This document shows positions 10,680 to 22,446 of a stretch of 64,000 bases of DNA, one piece after another. A program made the translations under genes and the position numbers. The DNA comes from Adenophora triphylla var. japonica. Lineage: Eukaryota > Streptophyta > Magnoliopsida > Asterales > Campanulaceae. The stretch is from contig JAFEMH010000982.1 in NCBI GenBank assembly GCA_022495995.1, positions 453,501 through 517,500 of the forward strand, written 5' to 3'. Each line of letters starts with the position of its first letter. The first letter of the stretch is position 1. Below the pieces are notes generated by a model, which ran no database searches, had not been told where the DNA came from, and was given only the letters and a program-made list of their open reading frames with translations.

Positions 10680-10697
10680 TGGTTCCATTGCCGGGAA
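10680..10697 (+). other. Primer-binding site of element 1
   Basis: TGGTTCCATTGCCGGGAA lies three bases after the LTR. The same 18-mer is at the equivalent place in element 2 (22426-22443, minus). It resembles the TGGCGCCGTTGCCGGGGA site for tRNA-Asp used by related plant elements, but differs at several positions, so the primer tRNA is uncertain. Confidence 0.65.
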
Positions 10698-10737
10698 TCG
10701 TGCGTCTTGACCTCGAAAATCTTTACAACCCACAACC

Positions 10738-12700
10738 ATGGTAACTTCTGATGGCCACGTTTCTGAAGCCTCGGACGAGCACAACGAGAGAAACATTAAT
10801 GCTAACGCCAATGATGGAGATCGCAACGTTAATTTGCCTCCTCCTCCGCCACCTCGTCCTCACGCTAGGGCGACGCGTTCTAACAGTGTTGCTGATGGCA
10901 GGGGTTTGCCAGACGGCAGGAGAGGAGAGAAACGACCTATGATCGGGAGAGTAGTGCAACCTCCTCCAAAGCGTCCCCAAACAGGGCGAATGGCTGCAGG
11001 CGACAGACTAGGTCCCTCAACCAATCCCCTCAGTAAGAAGGAGATGCCATTGGAGCGAGCTCAAATTTTGGCGGAACTGATAGCGATGGATGAAGAGACA
11101 GAACAGGCCGATAGGAGGTCAGAAAGGGCAGCTCCCTCCCGAACCTCTAACAGGCAGCCCGTAAGAAGTGTTAGGCAGAATGAAGCTGAGGGACAGAATG
11201 TCAAGCAAAGGATAGTGCAGCGTGCCCAATCCCCTATTCATGTCCCGAGTGACGACCTGAGGGCCAGCCTCAACAAGAATAGAGAACAGGAGGCCCAATC
11301 AGATCTAAGGCGACATCTGGAGGCTAGCCGGAACTTACGTGGATCGCTTGCTAGGACGCAGAGGTCACAATCTCACAGAGAAAGGAATGGGCGTAGGTTG
11401 CCAGTTCGAGTGGAAAGGCGCAGGTCACCAGTCAGAGAAGAAAGGCGCAGGTCGCCTGTTAATTCAGTCAGATCACCCTCTCACAGGGATCGAAGGGGCA
11501 GAGAAATAACTCCACCAAGGAGTGACAGGCACAGGGCCAACTCCAGAAGAGATCCCCACCGTGAAGAACGACAGAAATCCAATGATGTCTCCCATACTAG
11601 GGACGACAGACCAGATGCCAGGGAATGGCTATAGTGGAAACAGAAGTTTGAGCAATGGGAGGCTGATAAGAAGGAAAGTACTGGAAAGGTCGAACGAGGC
11701 GAATTCACTCTTCTACCTTTGGCCAAGGAATTGATCGACCGACGACTTCCACCAGGTTTCAGATTGCCCGTCCTGGAAAAATATTCGGGTGCAACCAATG
11801 CCAGAAGTTATATCCAGCATTTAGAGGCTACCATGTGCTTTGTCTCCAACGAGGACGACATGATGTGTAAGGAACTAACTAGCACTCTCACGGGAGCAGC
11901 TCTTACTTGGTTTAACGGCTTGGCACCAGGTTGCATCTCGACTTGGTATTATATGAGGAAGAAATTCTTAGATCGCTTCTCGACAGCCGGAGCTCGGAAG
12001 ATGACAATCACCGACTTGAATAACTTGGTACAAGGAAAGAATGAAAGCTCGATGAGCTATTATAACAAATTCAAGGAGATGGTTGACAAGATTGAGGAGG
12101 ACCTTACAGACAGGGAGGTGATCAATTGTTTCAGTAATGGGGTAACCTCTGAGGATTTGGACTACGAGCTGACAGTCCGGACCGTGACTACCCGACAAGA
12201 GTTGTTCGAGAAGGCCTACAATGTGGCACTGGCTGAAGAATGAAAAGAAAAGAAAAATGGTAAAGGCCCTAAGGCTGAGGTCGCTGATAGTGATAAGAAG
12301 GACACATCCAAGTACAGGGGGAACAACAAAAATGGCAAGAACAGAACTAGGGCGACTGAGAAAGTGCCCGAAGCTTTCACTCCTTTGACAGTGAGTCGAA
12401 CAGATATTATGAATACAGTCGAGCTAGGCCCACCTGCCCCTATGAACCCAGGAAATAAATTCAGAAGGGATAACAGCAAGTACTGCGACTATCACAAAGA
12501 CACAGGCCACACTACGGAGGATTGTATGAGTCTGAAGTGCATCATTCAAAAGTGGGTCGACAGTGGGAGACTCGACGCGTATGTCAAGAGACCTCAGGCA
12601 GGCGGTGGAGAGCGAGCTACCGATGGGCCACAAAAGCCGAGGCAGCCTAGATTGAATTTGGGCGTTATTACTGAGCAAGCAAGCAACACTGCCATTAAAC
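10738..12700 (+). pseudogene. gag: gag of Tat/Retand-like element 1
   Basis: Starts at ATG 10738 after a short leader. The N-terminal third is Arg/Ser/Pro-rich and low in structure. The capsid-like retrotransposon gag domain follows (about 11719-12240, with ALTWFNGL and RKMTITDLNNLVQGK), then a zinc-knuckle-like motif YCDYHKDTGHTTEDC at about 12480, of the C-x2-H-x4-H-x4-C form used by this lineage. In-frame stops at 11632-11634 (TAG) and 12241-12243 (TGA) break it. Because the frame continues past both stops without indels, they look like point mutations. Confidence 0.8.
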
Positions 12701-15700
12701 ACAAGATATTCCAGCTCAACAAAGCTCCTCACGTGCCACCTAAAAGGTACCTCAGAGACGAGATGATCTGTTTCCGCCCCGACGAGCTACCTACTAATGC
12801 AGCTGCTAGAGAGCAAGTTCTGGTTATCCCAGGGTTGATATATGGGTGTACGATGAGCAGACTCTTGATAGACACGAGGGCCTGCAAGGATATTCTGTTT
12901 TACAAAATGTTCCAGGAGATGGGACTCTCAAATGAGCAGCTCGAACGTTATGATGGTAGATTGGAAGGCTTCACCAACCATAGGGTCGATGCCAAAGGAC
13001 ATATCGAGTTGGACGTCGACATAGGCCAACACCCCTTCAGGGTAGTTTCTTAGGTAAAATTTATTGTCATTGATGTAAATAGTGATTATGCTGCTATTTT
13101 GGGTATACCTGGCCAGGTCGCACTTGGAATAATGGTCTCAATCCCTCATCATCGAGTTAAGTTCCCCACGTTAGCTGGAGTCGGTTGTGTACTAAGCACA
13201 ACTCGAGAATACCTTGACCATGTCCTACGAACAAGGAAGAAAAGGGAACTGGAAATTGAAACTGCTGAGGGATATTTGAAGATGTCAAAACCAGTCACCA
13301 CAACTTCTCGATTGTCTACAATCACCAGTGTAGAAGAGTCGACCTATCGCTCACATGACGAGCTCATGACTGAGTCGACACGTCACTCTAAAGTCACCAT
13401 GGTCAATTCAGATGCAATTATGGTCGACCAAGTCTTCATAGGCGAGCTATGCCTCCAGATCGACAATAACTCGGGGGCCACCACCAGTGAGATCGCAGCT
13501 GAGCAAGATGACATGATCGTTGAAGAATCTCCACACTTGGGGGCCAAGGAAAGGTAGAGGATCCAAGAAATCATCATAGAGACCCTACAGTTTAGAGATG
13601 GTCCGGAGTTAGAAGCTGTGGACGAGCTGGAAGCAGTGATAACAAATCCCTCTTATCTCGAGCAAAAAATTCAGATTGAAAAGCAGTTATCAGCTGAGGA
13701 AAGAACATAAATCATCGAGCTACTGAAGGAGAGCAGTGATGTCTTTGCTTGGCGAGTAGAGGATATGAAAGGGATCAAGGAAGAGGTCGCAGTTCACGGG
13801 CTGGAGGTTAACCCGACCATAAAGTTCAAAGCACAGAAACTGAGAAGCTTCGCTCGTGACAAAGAGGAGGCAATAAAACTTGAGGTACAAAAACTTTTGA
13901 GTGCAAGTATCATCAAGGAGGCTACACATACCACCTGGCTAGCTAATATGGTCATGGTGAAGAAATCTAACGACAAGTGGAGAATGTGCGTCGACTTCAC
14001 CAACCTTAATCTTGTTTGCCCAAAGGACAGCTATCCTCTACCTCAGATTGTCAAGCTCGTCGATTCTATTACTGGACATTCCACGCTCAGCTTTCTCGAT
14101 GCCTATTCAGGCTATCATCAGATCAAGATGCATGAAGATGATATTGTGAAAACGGCCTTTCAAGCTGCTGGGGGGATCTACTGCTACAACATGATGCCAT
14201 TCGGGTTAAAGAATGCAGGAGCGACCTACCAGAGGATGGTGAACAAGGTCTTTGCTTCATAAATTGGCCGAAACATGGAGGCCTACGTCGAAGATATGGT
14301 TATCAAAACAAAGGTCGGACGTCACGTGGTCGACCTAAAGGAAACGTTCGCCAATTTACGAGCAAATGACATGAAGCTTAACCCGAGCAAATGTGTGTTT
14401 GGAGTAGCCGCTGGCAAATTTCTTGGTTTTATGGTATCACAGCGAGGAATTGAGGCAAATACTGAAAAGATAAAGGCTTTGGTCGACATGCAAGAGCCCA
14501 CAAGTATCAAGGAGATGCAGCGACTTAATGGTAGGGTGGCATCCCTAGGTCGCTTTATAGCCAAGTCGGCGAAAAGATCTCTCCCCTTCTTTAAATCATT
14601 GAGGGGGACGAAAAATTTTGAATGGACAGCCGAATGTCATTCGTCGTTCCAACAGCTTAAGGAGTACCTCGCCACTCCCCCTCTATTGAGCAGCCCGACC
14701 ATTGGGGAGACTTTGTTCGTGTATCTATCGGTGGGAGATCAATCAGTAGCAGCTGTTCTGGTTCGAGAGGAAGAGGGGCTTCAGAAGCCCGTATATTATG
14801 TTAGCAAGGCTCTATCCGACATTGAAGGCAGATATTACAATGCATAGAAGGTCGCATATGCCTTGGTCGTAGCCTCAAGAAAGTTACGAGCTTATTTTCT
14901 AGCTCACCCTATTATTGTGCTCACAAATGCCCCCCCTTAGAAAGATCTTGCATAAGCCGGAAAGTTCAGGTAGCTTACTCAACTGGTCAATTGCTCTCAC
15001 AGAATTCGACATCGAGTATCGACCTCGTAAGGCATTAAAGGCTCAAGCCTTGGCAGATTTCTTGGTCGAGCTGACGTTCACCAAGGGAGAGAAGGAGCCC
15101 ATTTTGGTTTGGGTCGGCAACAAGGCATGTTAGTGGAGCGGGGATAGTACTGATCGAGCCAGAATCAGGGACGGTCTATAAGGAAGCATTGAGGTTCAAG
15201 TTTGAAGCCTCCAATAACCAGGCAGAGTAGAAGCGTTCGTCGCAGCCATCGAGTATGCCAAATGTTTTGGGGCGATCAAAATTATGGCGTATTGTGATTC
15301 CCAACTGATATTCAACCAGGTCAGAGGAGTGTACGAGGTGCTGAATTCTACTTTAATCAAATACTGCGACCTGGTGAAAGAATTAATAAAAGACTTGGAG
15401 TTCTGGGAAATTCAGAGGATTGGTCGAGATGACAATGAATTAGCCAACTTGCTCTCAAAACTGGCTACTTCAGATGAGCCTCATGGAGAACCTATCGCTT
15501 ACCTCGAACATCCAGCCTACGAAAGGGTTCAAATCCAATGCTTGGAAGATGCTGGTACAGAAAGGGCTTACAACAAGTGTTGGATTGACAAAATGCAAGC
15601 TTACTTAGAAACGGGCGAGTTACCTGATGACGAGAAGGAAGCTCGAGCTATCAAGAAAAAGGCTCCAAGGTACGTTATTCAAGGAGATGAGTTATTCAGG

Positions 15701-16372
15701 AGGTCTTTCAGCAAGCCATTGTTAAGATGTGTTCATCCTCAAGAAGTTACCCAACTGATGTACGAGGTGCATAGTGGAGTATGTGGTGGACACCCGGAGG
15801 CCAGAACTTTAGCCGACAAACTGATAACAATGGGATATTATTGGCCGCACATGAGGGTTGATGCCCACGATTTCGTTTAAGGATGTGATCAGTGCCAAAG
15901 ATTTGCCAATCTACCTCACCTGCCCACCACCGAGCAAACTCCAGTAATCTCAACCAGGCCCTTTGACATGTGGGGAGTAGATTTAGTTGGACCCTTCCCT
16001 CCCGCCCGTGGAAATTGCAAGTATGTGACCGTTGCAATCGATTATTTTACAAAGTGGGTCGAAGCAAAGACACTAGCTTGAATTACAGAAGAAAACACTA
16101 TCAACTTCATTCATGATTTCATTTGGTGTCGATACGTAATACCTCGAGCAATAGTTTCGGATAACGGACTAAAATTCTCCCAAGCTTTCGAAGATGAAAT
16201 GAAGAGTGTGGGAGTCAAACATTGGAAGTCGTCTGTCGCCTACCCCCAAGGGAACGGACAAGCTGAAGCAGCAAACAAGTTAGTCCTTTCAGCATTGAAA
16301 ACTGGTTTGGTTGGTCATAAAAGCAACTGGTTGGACGAACTTCCCCTTGCTCTTTGGGCAGCTCGTACCCTT
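12701..16372 (+). pseudogene. pol: pol of Tat/Retand-like element 1 (PR-RT-RH-aRH-INT), defective
   Basis: The protease reads LLIDTRACKDILFY: the D-T-G active triad is DTR at 12871-12879. Reverse transcriptase has CPKDSYPLPQI, SFLDAYSGYHQI and MPFGLKNAGATYQRM. Its catalytic box reads YVED (14284-14295) instead of YxDD, so the first of the two aspartates is replaced. RNase H follows (VYYVSKALSD), then an archaeal-type RNase H (SGAGIVLIEPESGTVY at about 15138), then integrase with an H-C zinc region at about 15770-15890 and D, D, E in VDLVGP, VSDNG and GQAEAAN. In-frame stops lie at 13051, 13555, 13708, 14260, 14845, 15131, 15878 and 16079. A frameshift lies in the C-run near 14930 and another near 15225. 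Integrase is cut within LALWAARTL. Confidence 0.85.
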
Positions 16373-16430
16373 AGTTGTTGATTTCGTAACTTGTTCTTGA
16401 TAGGATATCTGATATTGGTTTGTCTTGCAG

Positions 16431-17249
16431 TGGGCTTCCATCACGGCATATGAAAACGTCTTGACTAAGGCTCAGGAGAAGCAGGTGCTTGACGCCAAGG
16501 CTGCCCAAAAGACGGGTGAGACCGAGAAGGCTGCCCTAGCTGAGCTTTTGAAGGCCAAGGATGTCGAACTAGAAGCTGCTCAGGCCAAGGTAGAGGACGA
16601 GGTGAAGAGAGCCGAGGAGGCTCGTGCTCAGGCCAGGAAAGCCCGTGATAAAGGCGAGGAGCAACTCCGGCTAAAGGAGGCTGAGCTGACTGGGGCAAGG
16701 AAGGGCAAGGCTGAGGTCCAAGTGAGGGCCGAGGAAGCCGAAGCCAAATGCCGAGGTTACGAGGCTACCCTTGTCACCAGGGAAGAGGCGGTTGTGACCC
16801 GTTTTAAGGAGAGCCAAGCCTTCCAGGACGCGGTGGATGAGAAGACCGCCACCATGTTCGAGGACGGCTACCTCTATCTCGCTCGCCGTCTTCTGGCTGA
16901 CCCCACCACTGTATTGGATATCAACAAGATTGCTCTGCTGATTAGCCAGAATCAGTATGACGAGGAAGCTAGGGCTCTTCACCACCTAGTTCCATTTTCT
17001 GAGTATAACTTGGAAGTCATAGCTGGGGAAGATGCCCAAGCAGGCCGACCAGCGTGGGAGCCAGCACCTGTCGACCCCGACAACATCAAAGCCTTGGTGG
17101 AGGCAATTCAGGACGAGGGAGAGACTGACATGGAGGTCGAGGTCGGGGGAGGAGAAACCGAGAAGACTGATCAGACTGTCCTTCCTCCCCCTGGAACTAT
17201 CACGGAGGAGTGGCTTGAAAAGTCCTTTGATGATGGCCAGCAGTCTTAG
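16431..17249 (+). CDS. Extra ORF, coiled-coil protein, antisense to retroelement 2
   Basis: The exon starts after a good acceptor (TTGTCTTGCAG, ending 16430) and runs 273 codons to a TAG. The first 125 residues are an Ala/Glu/Lys heptad-rich coiled coil. The rest has an FKESQAFQDAVDEKTATMFE block and an acidic tail. I recognise the layout from plant retroelement-associated ORFs of unknown function: Tat-lineage elements are known to carry additional ORFs near the 3' LTR, sometimes antisense to gag-pol, and this one lies in that position for element 2. The first exon is missing, so the copy is 5'-truncated at the junction near 16372. A 3' UTR-like stretch follows to about 17350. The frame has no stops and is cleaner than gag-pol next to it. 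Expression is unknown. Confidence 0.55.
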   Translation, partial: WASITAYENVLTKAQEKQVLDAKAAQKTGETEKAALAELLKAKDVELEAAQAKVEDEVKRAEEARAQARKARDKGEEQLRLKEAELTGARKGKAEVQVRAEEAEAKCRGYEATLVTREEAVVTRFKESQAFQDAVDEKTATMFEDGYLYLARRLLADPTTVLDINKIALLISQNQYDEEARALHHLVPFSEYNLEVIAGEDAQAGRPAWEPAPVDPDNIKALVEAIQDEGETDMEVEVGGGETEKTDQTVLPPPGTITEEWLEKSFDDGQQS

Positions 17250-17515
17250 GATTTTTCATTCCTTTTTCCTTTTATAATAGCTTGTTAGGGCCTGTAATTT
17301 CTTTTGAAATATTAATGAACAAACCCTTTTGTTTTAATTCATATTGTTTCAATGAATTGTTGGAGTGTTTGTTTGTATGCTATGCATAGGCACAAAACTT
17401 GTGAAGGTGGAATCCGAGGAAGGTCCCCCGTTCCCTGTTATAAAATGGTTAGGCCGAGGTGATGTCCTTCGGCATTAACTATGCTTTTAAGTCGTATAAG
17501 CCGAGGAAGGTCTCC

Positions 17516-19737
17516 TCAGCTCTGACTGTTAGGTGATTTCTTCAGTACAACTCCAGCTCCGCTTCTTTGTTTTGTAGCAGACCCATCCGTGTATAGAATC
17601 CAACAGTTGAATGGGAGTTCGATGGGAGACTCTTCTTCCTCCGGTGCATTTTGTTTACGGGAGGTGGGAACATGTTCACCCATGAAGGCAGTCTCAACCA
17701 TGAAGTCAACCAAAGGCTGTGCCAGGAGGGTCTTCCTTGGCTGGTACGTGATATCAAACTCTGTGAGAGCGATAGACCAATTCAGGAGACGTCCGAAGCC
17801 GTCCAACTTGTGCAGTATTTTCTTCAGTGGTTCGTTCGTATACACGGTGATGGGATGGGCAGAAAAGTATGCACGTAGTTTCCTTGAAGCAATGACTAGC
17901 GCGTATGCTATCTTTTCCACATTAAAGTATCTGCTCTCCACGTCAGACAGTGCCTTAGAGACATAGTAGACGGGCTTCTGAATTCCTTCGTCATTCCGAA
18001 CTAGAACGGCCGACAAAGATGATCGGTGGCGGTAGGAATACAAAGCATCCCACCGGTAGTCGGACTGCTGAGCAAGGGAGGGGAACCCAAGTACTCCTTC
18101 AACCGGAGAAACGCTTCGAAGCATTCGGGAGTCCAGGAGAAGCTCTTGGTACCCTTCAATACCTTGAAGAAGGGCAGTGACTTTTCGGCGGATTTGGCGA
18201 TGAATCTTCCAAGTGCCGCTATTCTTCCGTTTAGTCTTTGAACCTCCTTGATGGTGGTAGGTTCCTTCATGTCAATGAGCGCCTTAATTTTTTCAGGGTT
18301 GGCCTCTATTCCCCTTTGAGATACCATGAAGCCTAGGAACTTTCCCGCCGTTACTCCAAATACGCACTTGCTTGGATTCAGCTTCATGTTATTAGCTCGG
18401 AGGTTGTTTATTGTCTCTTCCAGGTCAGGAGCGTGACTGCCCTCCTTGGTCTTTATGACCATGTCATCGATATAGGCCTCCATGTTGCGACCTATTTGTG
18501 CTTCAAATACCTTATTCACCATGCGTTGATACGTAGCACCGGCATTTTTGAGCCCAAAGGGCATCATAATATAGCAGTAGTTTCCCCCAGGTCTTTGGAA
18601 GACCGTCTTTTCAATGTCCTCTTCCGCCATTTTGATTTGATGGTAGCCTGAATAGGCATCTAGGAAACTGAGTATCTGGTGTCCAGCAATGGAGTCGACC
18701 AACTTGTCAATTCTGGGGAGAGGATAGCTATCCTTGGGGCAGGCCTTGCTAAAATCAATGAAGTCTATACATATACGCCACTTCCCATTTTGCTTCTTTA
18801 CCATTACTACATTGGCCAACCAAATGGGATACTTGACTTCACGTATAATTCCGGCGCTAAGTAATTTCTGCACCTCTTCTTTAATAGCTTCCTCCTTGTC
18901 CCTTGCAAAGTTTCTCCTTGTCTGGGAGATAGTCTTCGCCAAAGGATCAACTTCCAGGCGGTGGAGGGCTACTTCTTCATTGATCCCTCTCATGTCTTCG
19001 ACTCTCCAAGCAAAGACGTCGAGACTGTTTTTCAAGAGGGAGATGATTTTTTCTTTCTCTTCTGGAGATAGTTGGCCCCCGAGTTTGATTTTTTGTTCAG
19101 GATAGTCAGGATTGATGACTACCTCTTCCAGCTCATCTACAGGCTTCATTTCAGGACCGTCTCGAAATTCCAGAGACTCGATAATAATTTCTCTAATTCT
19201 CCTTCCTTCATTGTCGTTCACGTTGAGGCCTTCTTCCTCCATAAGTTCATCAACGTCGGGAAGATCGACCTTCCCCAAGTCATGGTTGGCCCCCGAGTTC
19301 TGGCCGTTGACGAGAATGGGGTCTTCCTCGGAGACGGACGGAACTATACCTTGGTCATCTGCAATTTCTTGGACCATAGGTACTTCCTCAGATACAGGTG
19401 GAATTGCGCCTTGGTCATCTGCAATTTCTAGGACCATAGGCTCTTCCTCATCATCAAGTACCTCACGGATATAGCTCATTCTGGAGCTAGTTTCGGTGGT
19501 TTTTTGAGATTTAGAGATTTTGATGTTTTCCTCGGGGGTATCTATCTCCACGCTTTTAGATTTTTTCCGACTCTTGACGACATGCTCCAAGAAGTCTTTG
19601 GGGGTCGCCCTCACACATCCAATTCCAGCACGAGTGGGAAATTTAACTCGTTGGTGAGGAAGGGAGGCTACCATCCCAAGTTTAGCTTGACTTGGAATGC
19701 CTATGATTGCATGATAATCACTAGTCAAATCAATGAC
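17516..19737 (-). pseudogene. pol: pol of Tat/Retand-like element 2 (RT-RH), truncated
   Basis: The main frame 19728-18001 covers the linker and reverse transcriptase: CPKDSYPLPRIDKLVDSIAG, SFLDAYSGYHQI, PFGLKNAGATYQRM, and an intact catalytic box YIDD in NMEAYIDDMVIKT. A frameshift near 18030 moves RNase H (VYYVSKALSDVESRYFN, LLNWSIALTEFDI) to 18124-17516. The second RNase H begins (WILYTDGSATKQRSGAGVVL) and stops after about 25 residues. Upstream, a frameshift near 19790 separates it from gag-protease. The linker holds an in-frame 20-residue tandem duplication (19321-19440). RT is better preserved than in element 1. Confidence 0.85.
19321..19440 (-). repeat. 60-bp in-frame tandem duplication in the pol linker
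   Basis: Two adjacent 60-bp copies (19321-19380 and 19381-19440), each encoding an acidic block around QEIADDQG/LEIADDQG. They lie between protease and RT, where length is probably unconstrained. Confidence 0.8.
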
Positions 19738-22103
19738 TACAAAATTGACAGTAGCTTTGGCTCGGAAGGGGTGTTCACCGACTTCAAGTTCCAGCCCACG
19801 CTTCCTTTAGCTCCAACCTTATGGTTGGTGAATCCTTCCAGCCTACCATGATATGGTTCCAGCATAGTGTCTTTCAATCCCATCTGTTGGAAAGCGAAAT
19901 AGTACAGAATGTCACGGGAGACCCCCGTGTCCACAAGTAATCTTTCCGATTCCACATTATCAATCCGACCCTTTATCACCAAAGGTTGTTCGCGGGCAGC
20001 ACGGCTCCCTGCCAGTTCGTTGGGAGAAAAACTGATGACCTCTTCCTCCTTATGAATCCAAGTAGGCACGTGGTACACTTTGCTTAGTTCATGGATCTGG
20101 TCCCTCAGCTTTCTGGTAGAAGTCACTTCTTCACGGATCACGTGTAATTTGGCTCTAGGAGGCCTACGTTCTCCGTCTTCACTTTTATCATCATCTTTGC
20201 TTTCCTCTTCCTTTCGCTTTCGCTTGTTGTCTTTCTTCATGACATAGCGATCTAGCTTCCCCTCGTCGACCCATCGTTGGATCATTTTCTTGAGGGCCCA
20301 ACAGCCATCAGTGGTGTGCCCATTGTCCTTGTGGAAGTCACAGTATTTTGAGGTGTCACGAGGATACTTTGGTTTATCACTCAGCGGACGAGGAGGTGGA
20401 AGATTTACAAGTTGCATGATCTCAGAGATGGGTTTGGTTAGAGGGGTGAACACTTCAGGCTTCTCGGTACTTCTTGTTCTATTCTTCCCCTTGGGACCCT
20501 TAACATTTCCCTTGTCATCATGGTGAGCGTCGGCCGCTTCTGGTTCCGCCTTATCGGATCCTCTTTTCTTGCTTTTATCTTCCGCCATGGCAATGGCGTA
20601 AGCCACTTGGAACAATTCAGACTTGGACTTAGGTTCCCGGGCGGAGAGTTCATAGATGAGGGGACCGGATTTCAATCCAGAGTTAAAACAAACAATGACC
20701 TCTCTGTCAGTGAGGCTTTCCTCTACTTGGTCTGCCATTTTTCGAAATCGGTTGTAATAACTGCCATTTTTCGAAATCGGTTGTAATAACTGAGGGTGGT
20801 TTCCCCCTTTCCTTGCTCGATATTGGCAAGGTCGGTCAATCTCATCTTTCTCTTACCAGCAGTGGCAAAGTGGTCTAAGAACATTCTCCTCATGCCCCTC
20901 CAGCAATCGATGCAACCTTTTTTGAGCTCACGGAACCAAGTCAAGGCGGTTCCGGAGAAGGTGCTCGCGAAAGCTTTGCAAAGCATGTCATCAGCAGTGG
21001 TGAGGAGATTCATGGTTTGCTCAAAACTTTGCACGTGGTCTTTTGCATCAGTAGTCCCGTTGTACTTTTCAAAATTCGGGACCTTAAAGTGAGGATTTGG
21101 TGGTGCTTCAGTGATCCTCCGGGAGAATGGACGGGTGGCCCAGTCATAGTCATCATCATCAACCTTCTTGCCCATCTCCATGTCATCAAGTCTTTGTTTC
21201 AACAGTTCCCATTGCTTGGTTTCCACTCCCTTATCACTGCTAGAGCGGGTGCTTCGATGGGAGCTACGAGTCGATTTATCCCTGGGATGACCATTCACCC
21301 TACTGTGTTCCACGTCGTTTCGGTGGCTGTCACGTTTAGATGGTGCCTTATCACGTCTTGGTTCCAACTCTTGGCCACCAAGTATCATTCTGTATGGTTC
21401 AGGTGTTCTTGGTCGTGCGAATTCACGATGACGAGGACGGGGAGAGTCAGGGCGAGGTCGACGAGGTCGAGGAGACTTGGGACGACGAGGCGCCATGACG
21501 AGACGAGGAGGGGAAAGCCCTTTGGATAAGCTGAGTTTCGTTCTTAAATCCTTTGAGTTCACTTCTTGTTCCCTGGAACTCAACTGGCTTCTCAGGTCAA
21601 CTACCTGGTCTTTCTTCTGGTTGTTGTACCGAGGACGGGGAGGATCTCGGAGGGCCTGCTTAGGTGGTTCAGCGGGATCGAGGGGAGGACCTCGTCGCTC
21701 ACCTTGCTCCCTTCTACGAGAGTTTCCCATCGACGACAGCATGAACTCAGCCATAGAATTGTCTGGATCCATTTGCAATAGAACAGCCCGTGTCTCATAC
21801 ATTCTTTGCAACGTTTCCATCTGCTTATTTAGCAAAGTACGTCGGTCAACGGGCTGAGTGCCCTCGGCTTGACTGACGTCAGCATTCTTCGTCATCTTCT
21901 TCCCAGTCCTCTTTCCTCGAGGACGAGTAGGACGAGGAAGGTTATCTCCCTCTCCCTCGGCATTCGCCTGACCCATGGAACGAAGAGTCATGGCGAGGGG
22001 AGGGGGTCCTTCAGGCTGAGGTGGGGGAGGAGGAAGCACCTCGGCATCCGGGTTAACCCCATTCACTTGAGTTTGTTCCTACACTTGTGAATTGTCCGTC
22101 CAT
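19738..22103 (-). pseudogene. gag: gag-protease of Tat/Retand-like element 2, frameshifted
   Basis: The probable start is the ATG at 22101-22103, with a frameshift near 22070 before the long frame that runs to 20723. The N-terminal region is Arg/Pro/Ser-rich. The gag domain includes ALTWFRELKKG and KRKMRLTDLANIEQGKGETT. The frame is then broken by a 29-bp tandem duplication (20732-20789) and continues at 20738-19737 with zinc-knuckle-like YCDFHKDNGHTTDGC and a normal protease triad in LLVDTGVSRDILYY. Without the duplication and the frameshift near 19790, gag, protease and RT would be continuous. Confidence 0.8.
20732..20789 (-). repeat. 29-bp tandem duplication that breaks gag
   Basis: Exact 29-bp repeat (20732-20760 and 20761-20789) starting CTGCCATTTTTCGAAATCGG. 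Since 29 is not a multiple of three, the second copy shifts the gag frame. No substitutions separate the copies, so the event is recent or copied faithfully. Confidence 0.9.
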
Positions 22104-22425
22104 TGCAAATAAGCGATCGTAACAGCCAATTTACCACATGTAAATTTTCCACCAATTCAAGATTTCTAGCCAAAGATTTAGGACAGATTCTGGGCGCTAA
22201 CACAAGATTGCAATTGCGATTTTACCAAAACCAAGATTTCCGGCCAAAAAGATTGCTTCAGGCGTGAATTTGCAGATTCCGGCCGAATTTTCTGCAGAAT
22301 CCGGCGAATCAAGAACAGAGCCAAAACGGAATAGAAATTTCCGTTCAAATCTAGAAAATTTACGGCAAAGCAAACTGGCTTTCAGCGAGTTTTTTCCAGG
22401 CCAAACAAAGGGTGTTTGAATCGAT

Positions 22426-22443
22426 TTCCCGGCAATGGAACCA
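22426..22443 (-). other. Primer-binding site of element 2
   Basis: TGGTTCCATTGCCGGGAA on the minus strand, three bases after the LTR end. It is identical to the site of element 1. Confidence 0.65.
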
Positions 22444-22446
22444 ATT

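Larger units (their letters stand above)
10006..16372 (+). mobile_element. Tat/Retand-like Ty3-gypsy retrotransposon 1, 3'-truncated
   Basis: Order: 5' LTR, primer site, gag, protease, reverse transcriptase, RNase H, second RNase H, integrase. The second RNase H after the usual one is the mark of the Tat lineage. The element stops inside integrase at about 16370 and has no 3' LTR in the window. From 10738 to about 14930 the coding region stays in one frame with seven in-frame stops, so most damage is point mutation. Two catalytic motifs are altered (see gag and pol). The flanking target site on the right is lost. Confidence 0.85.
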
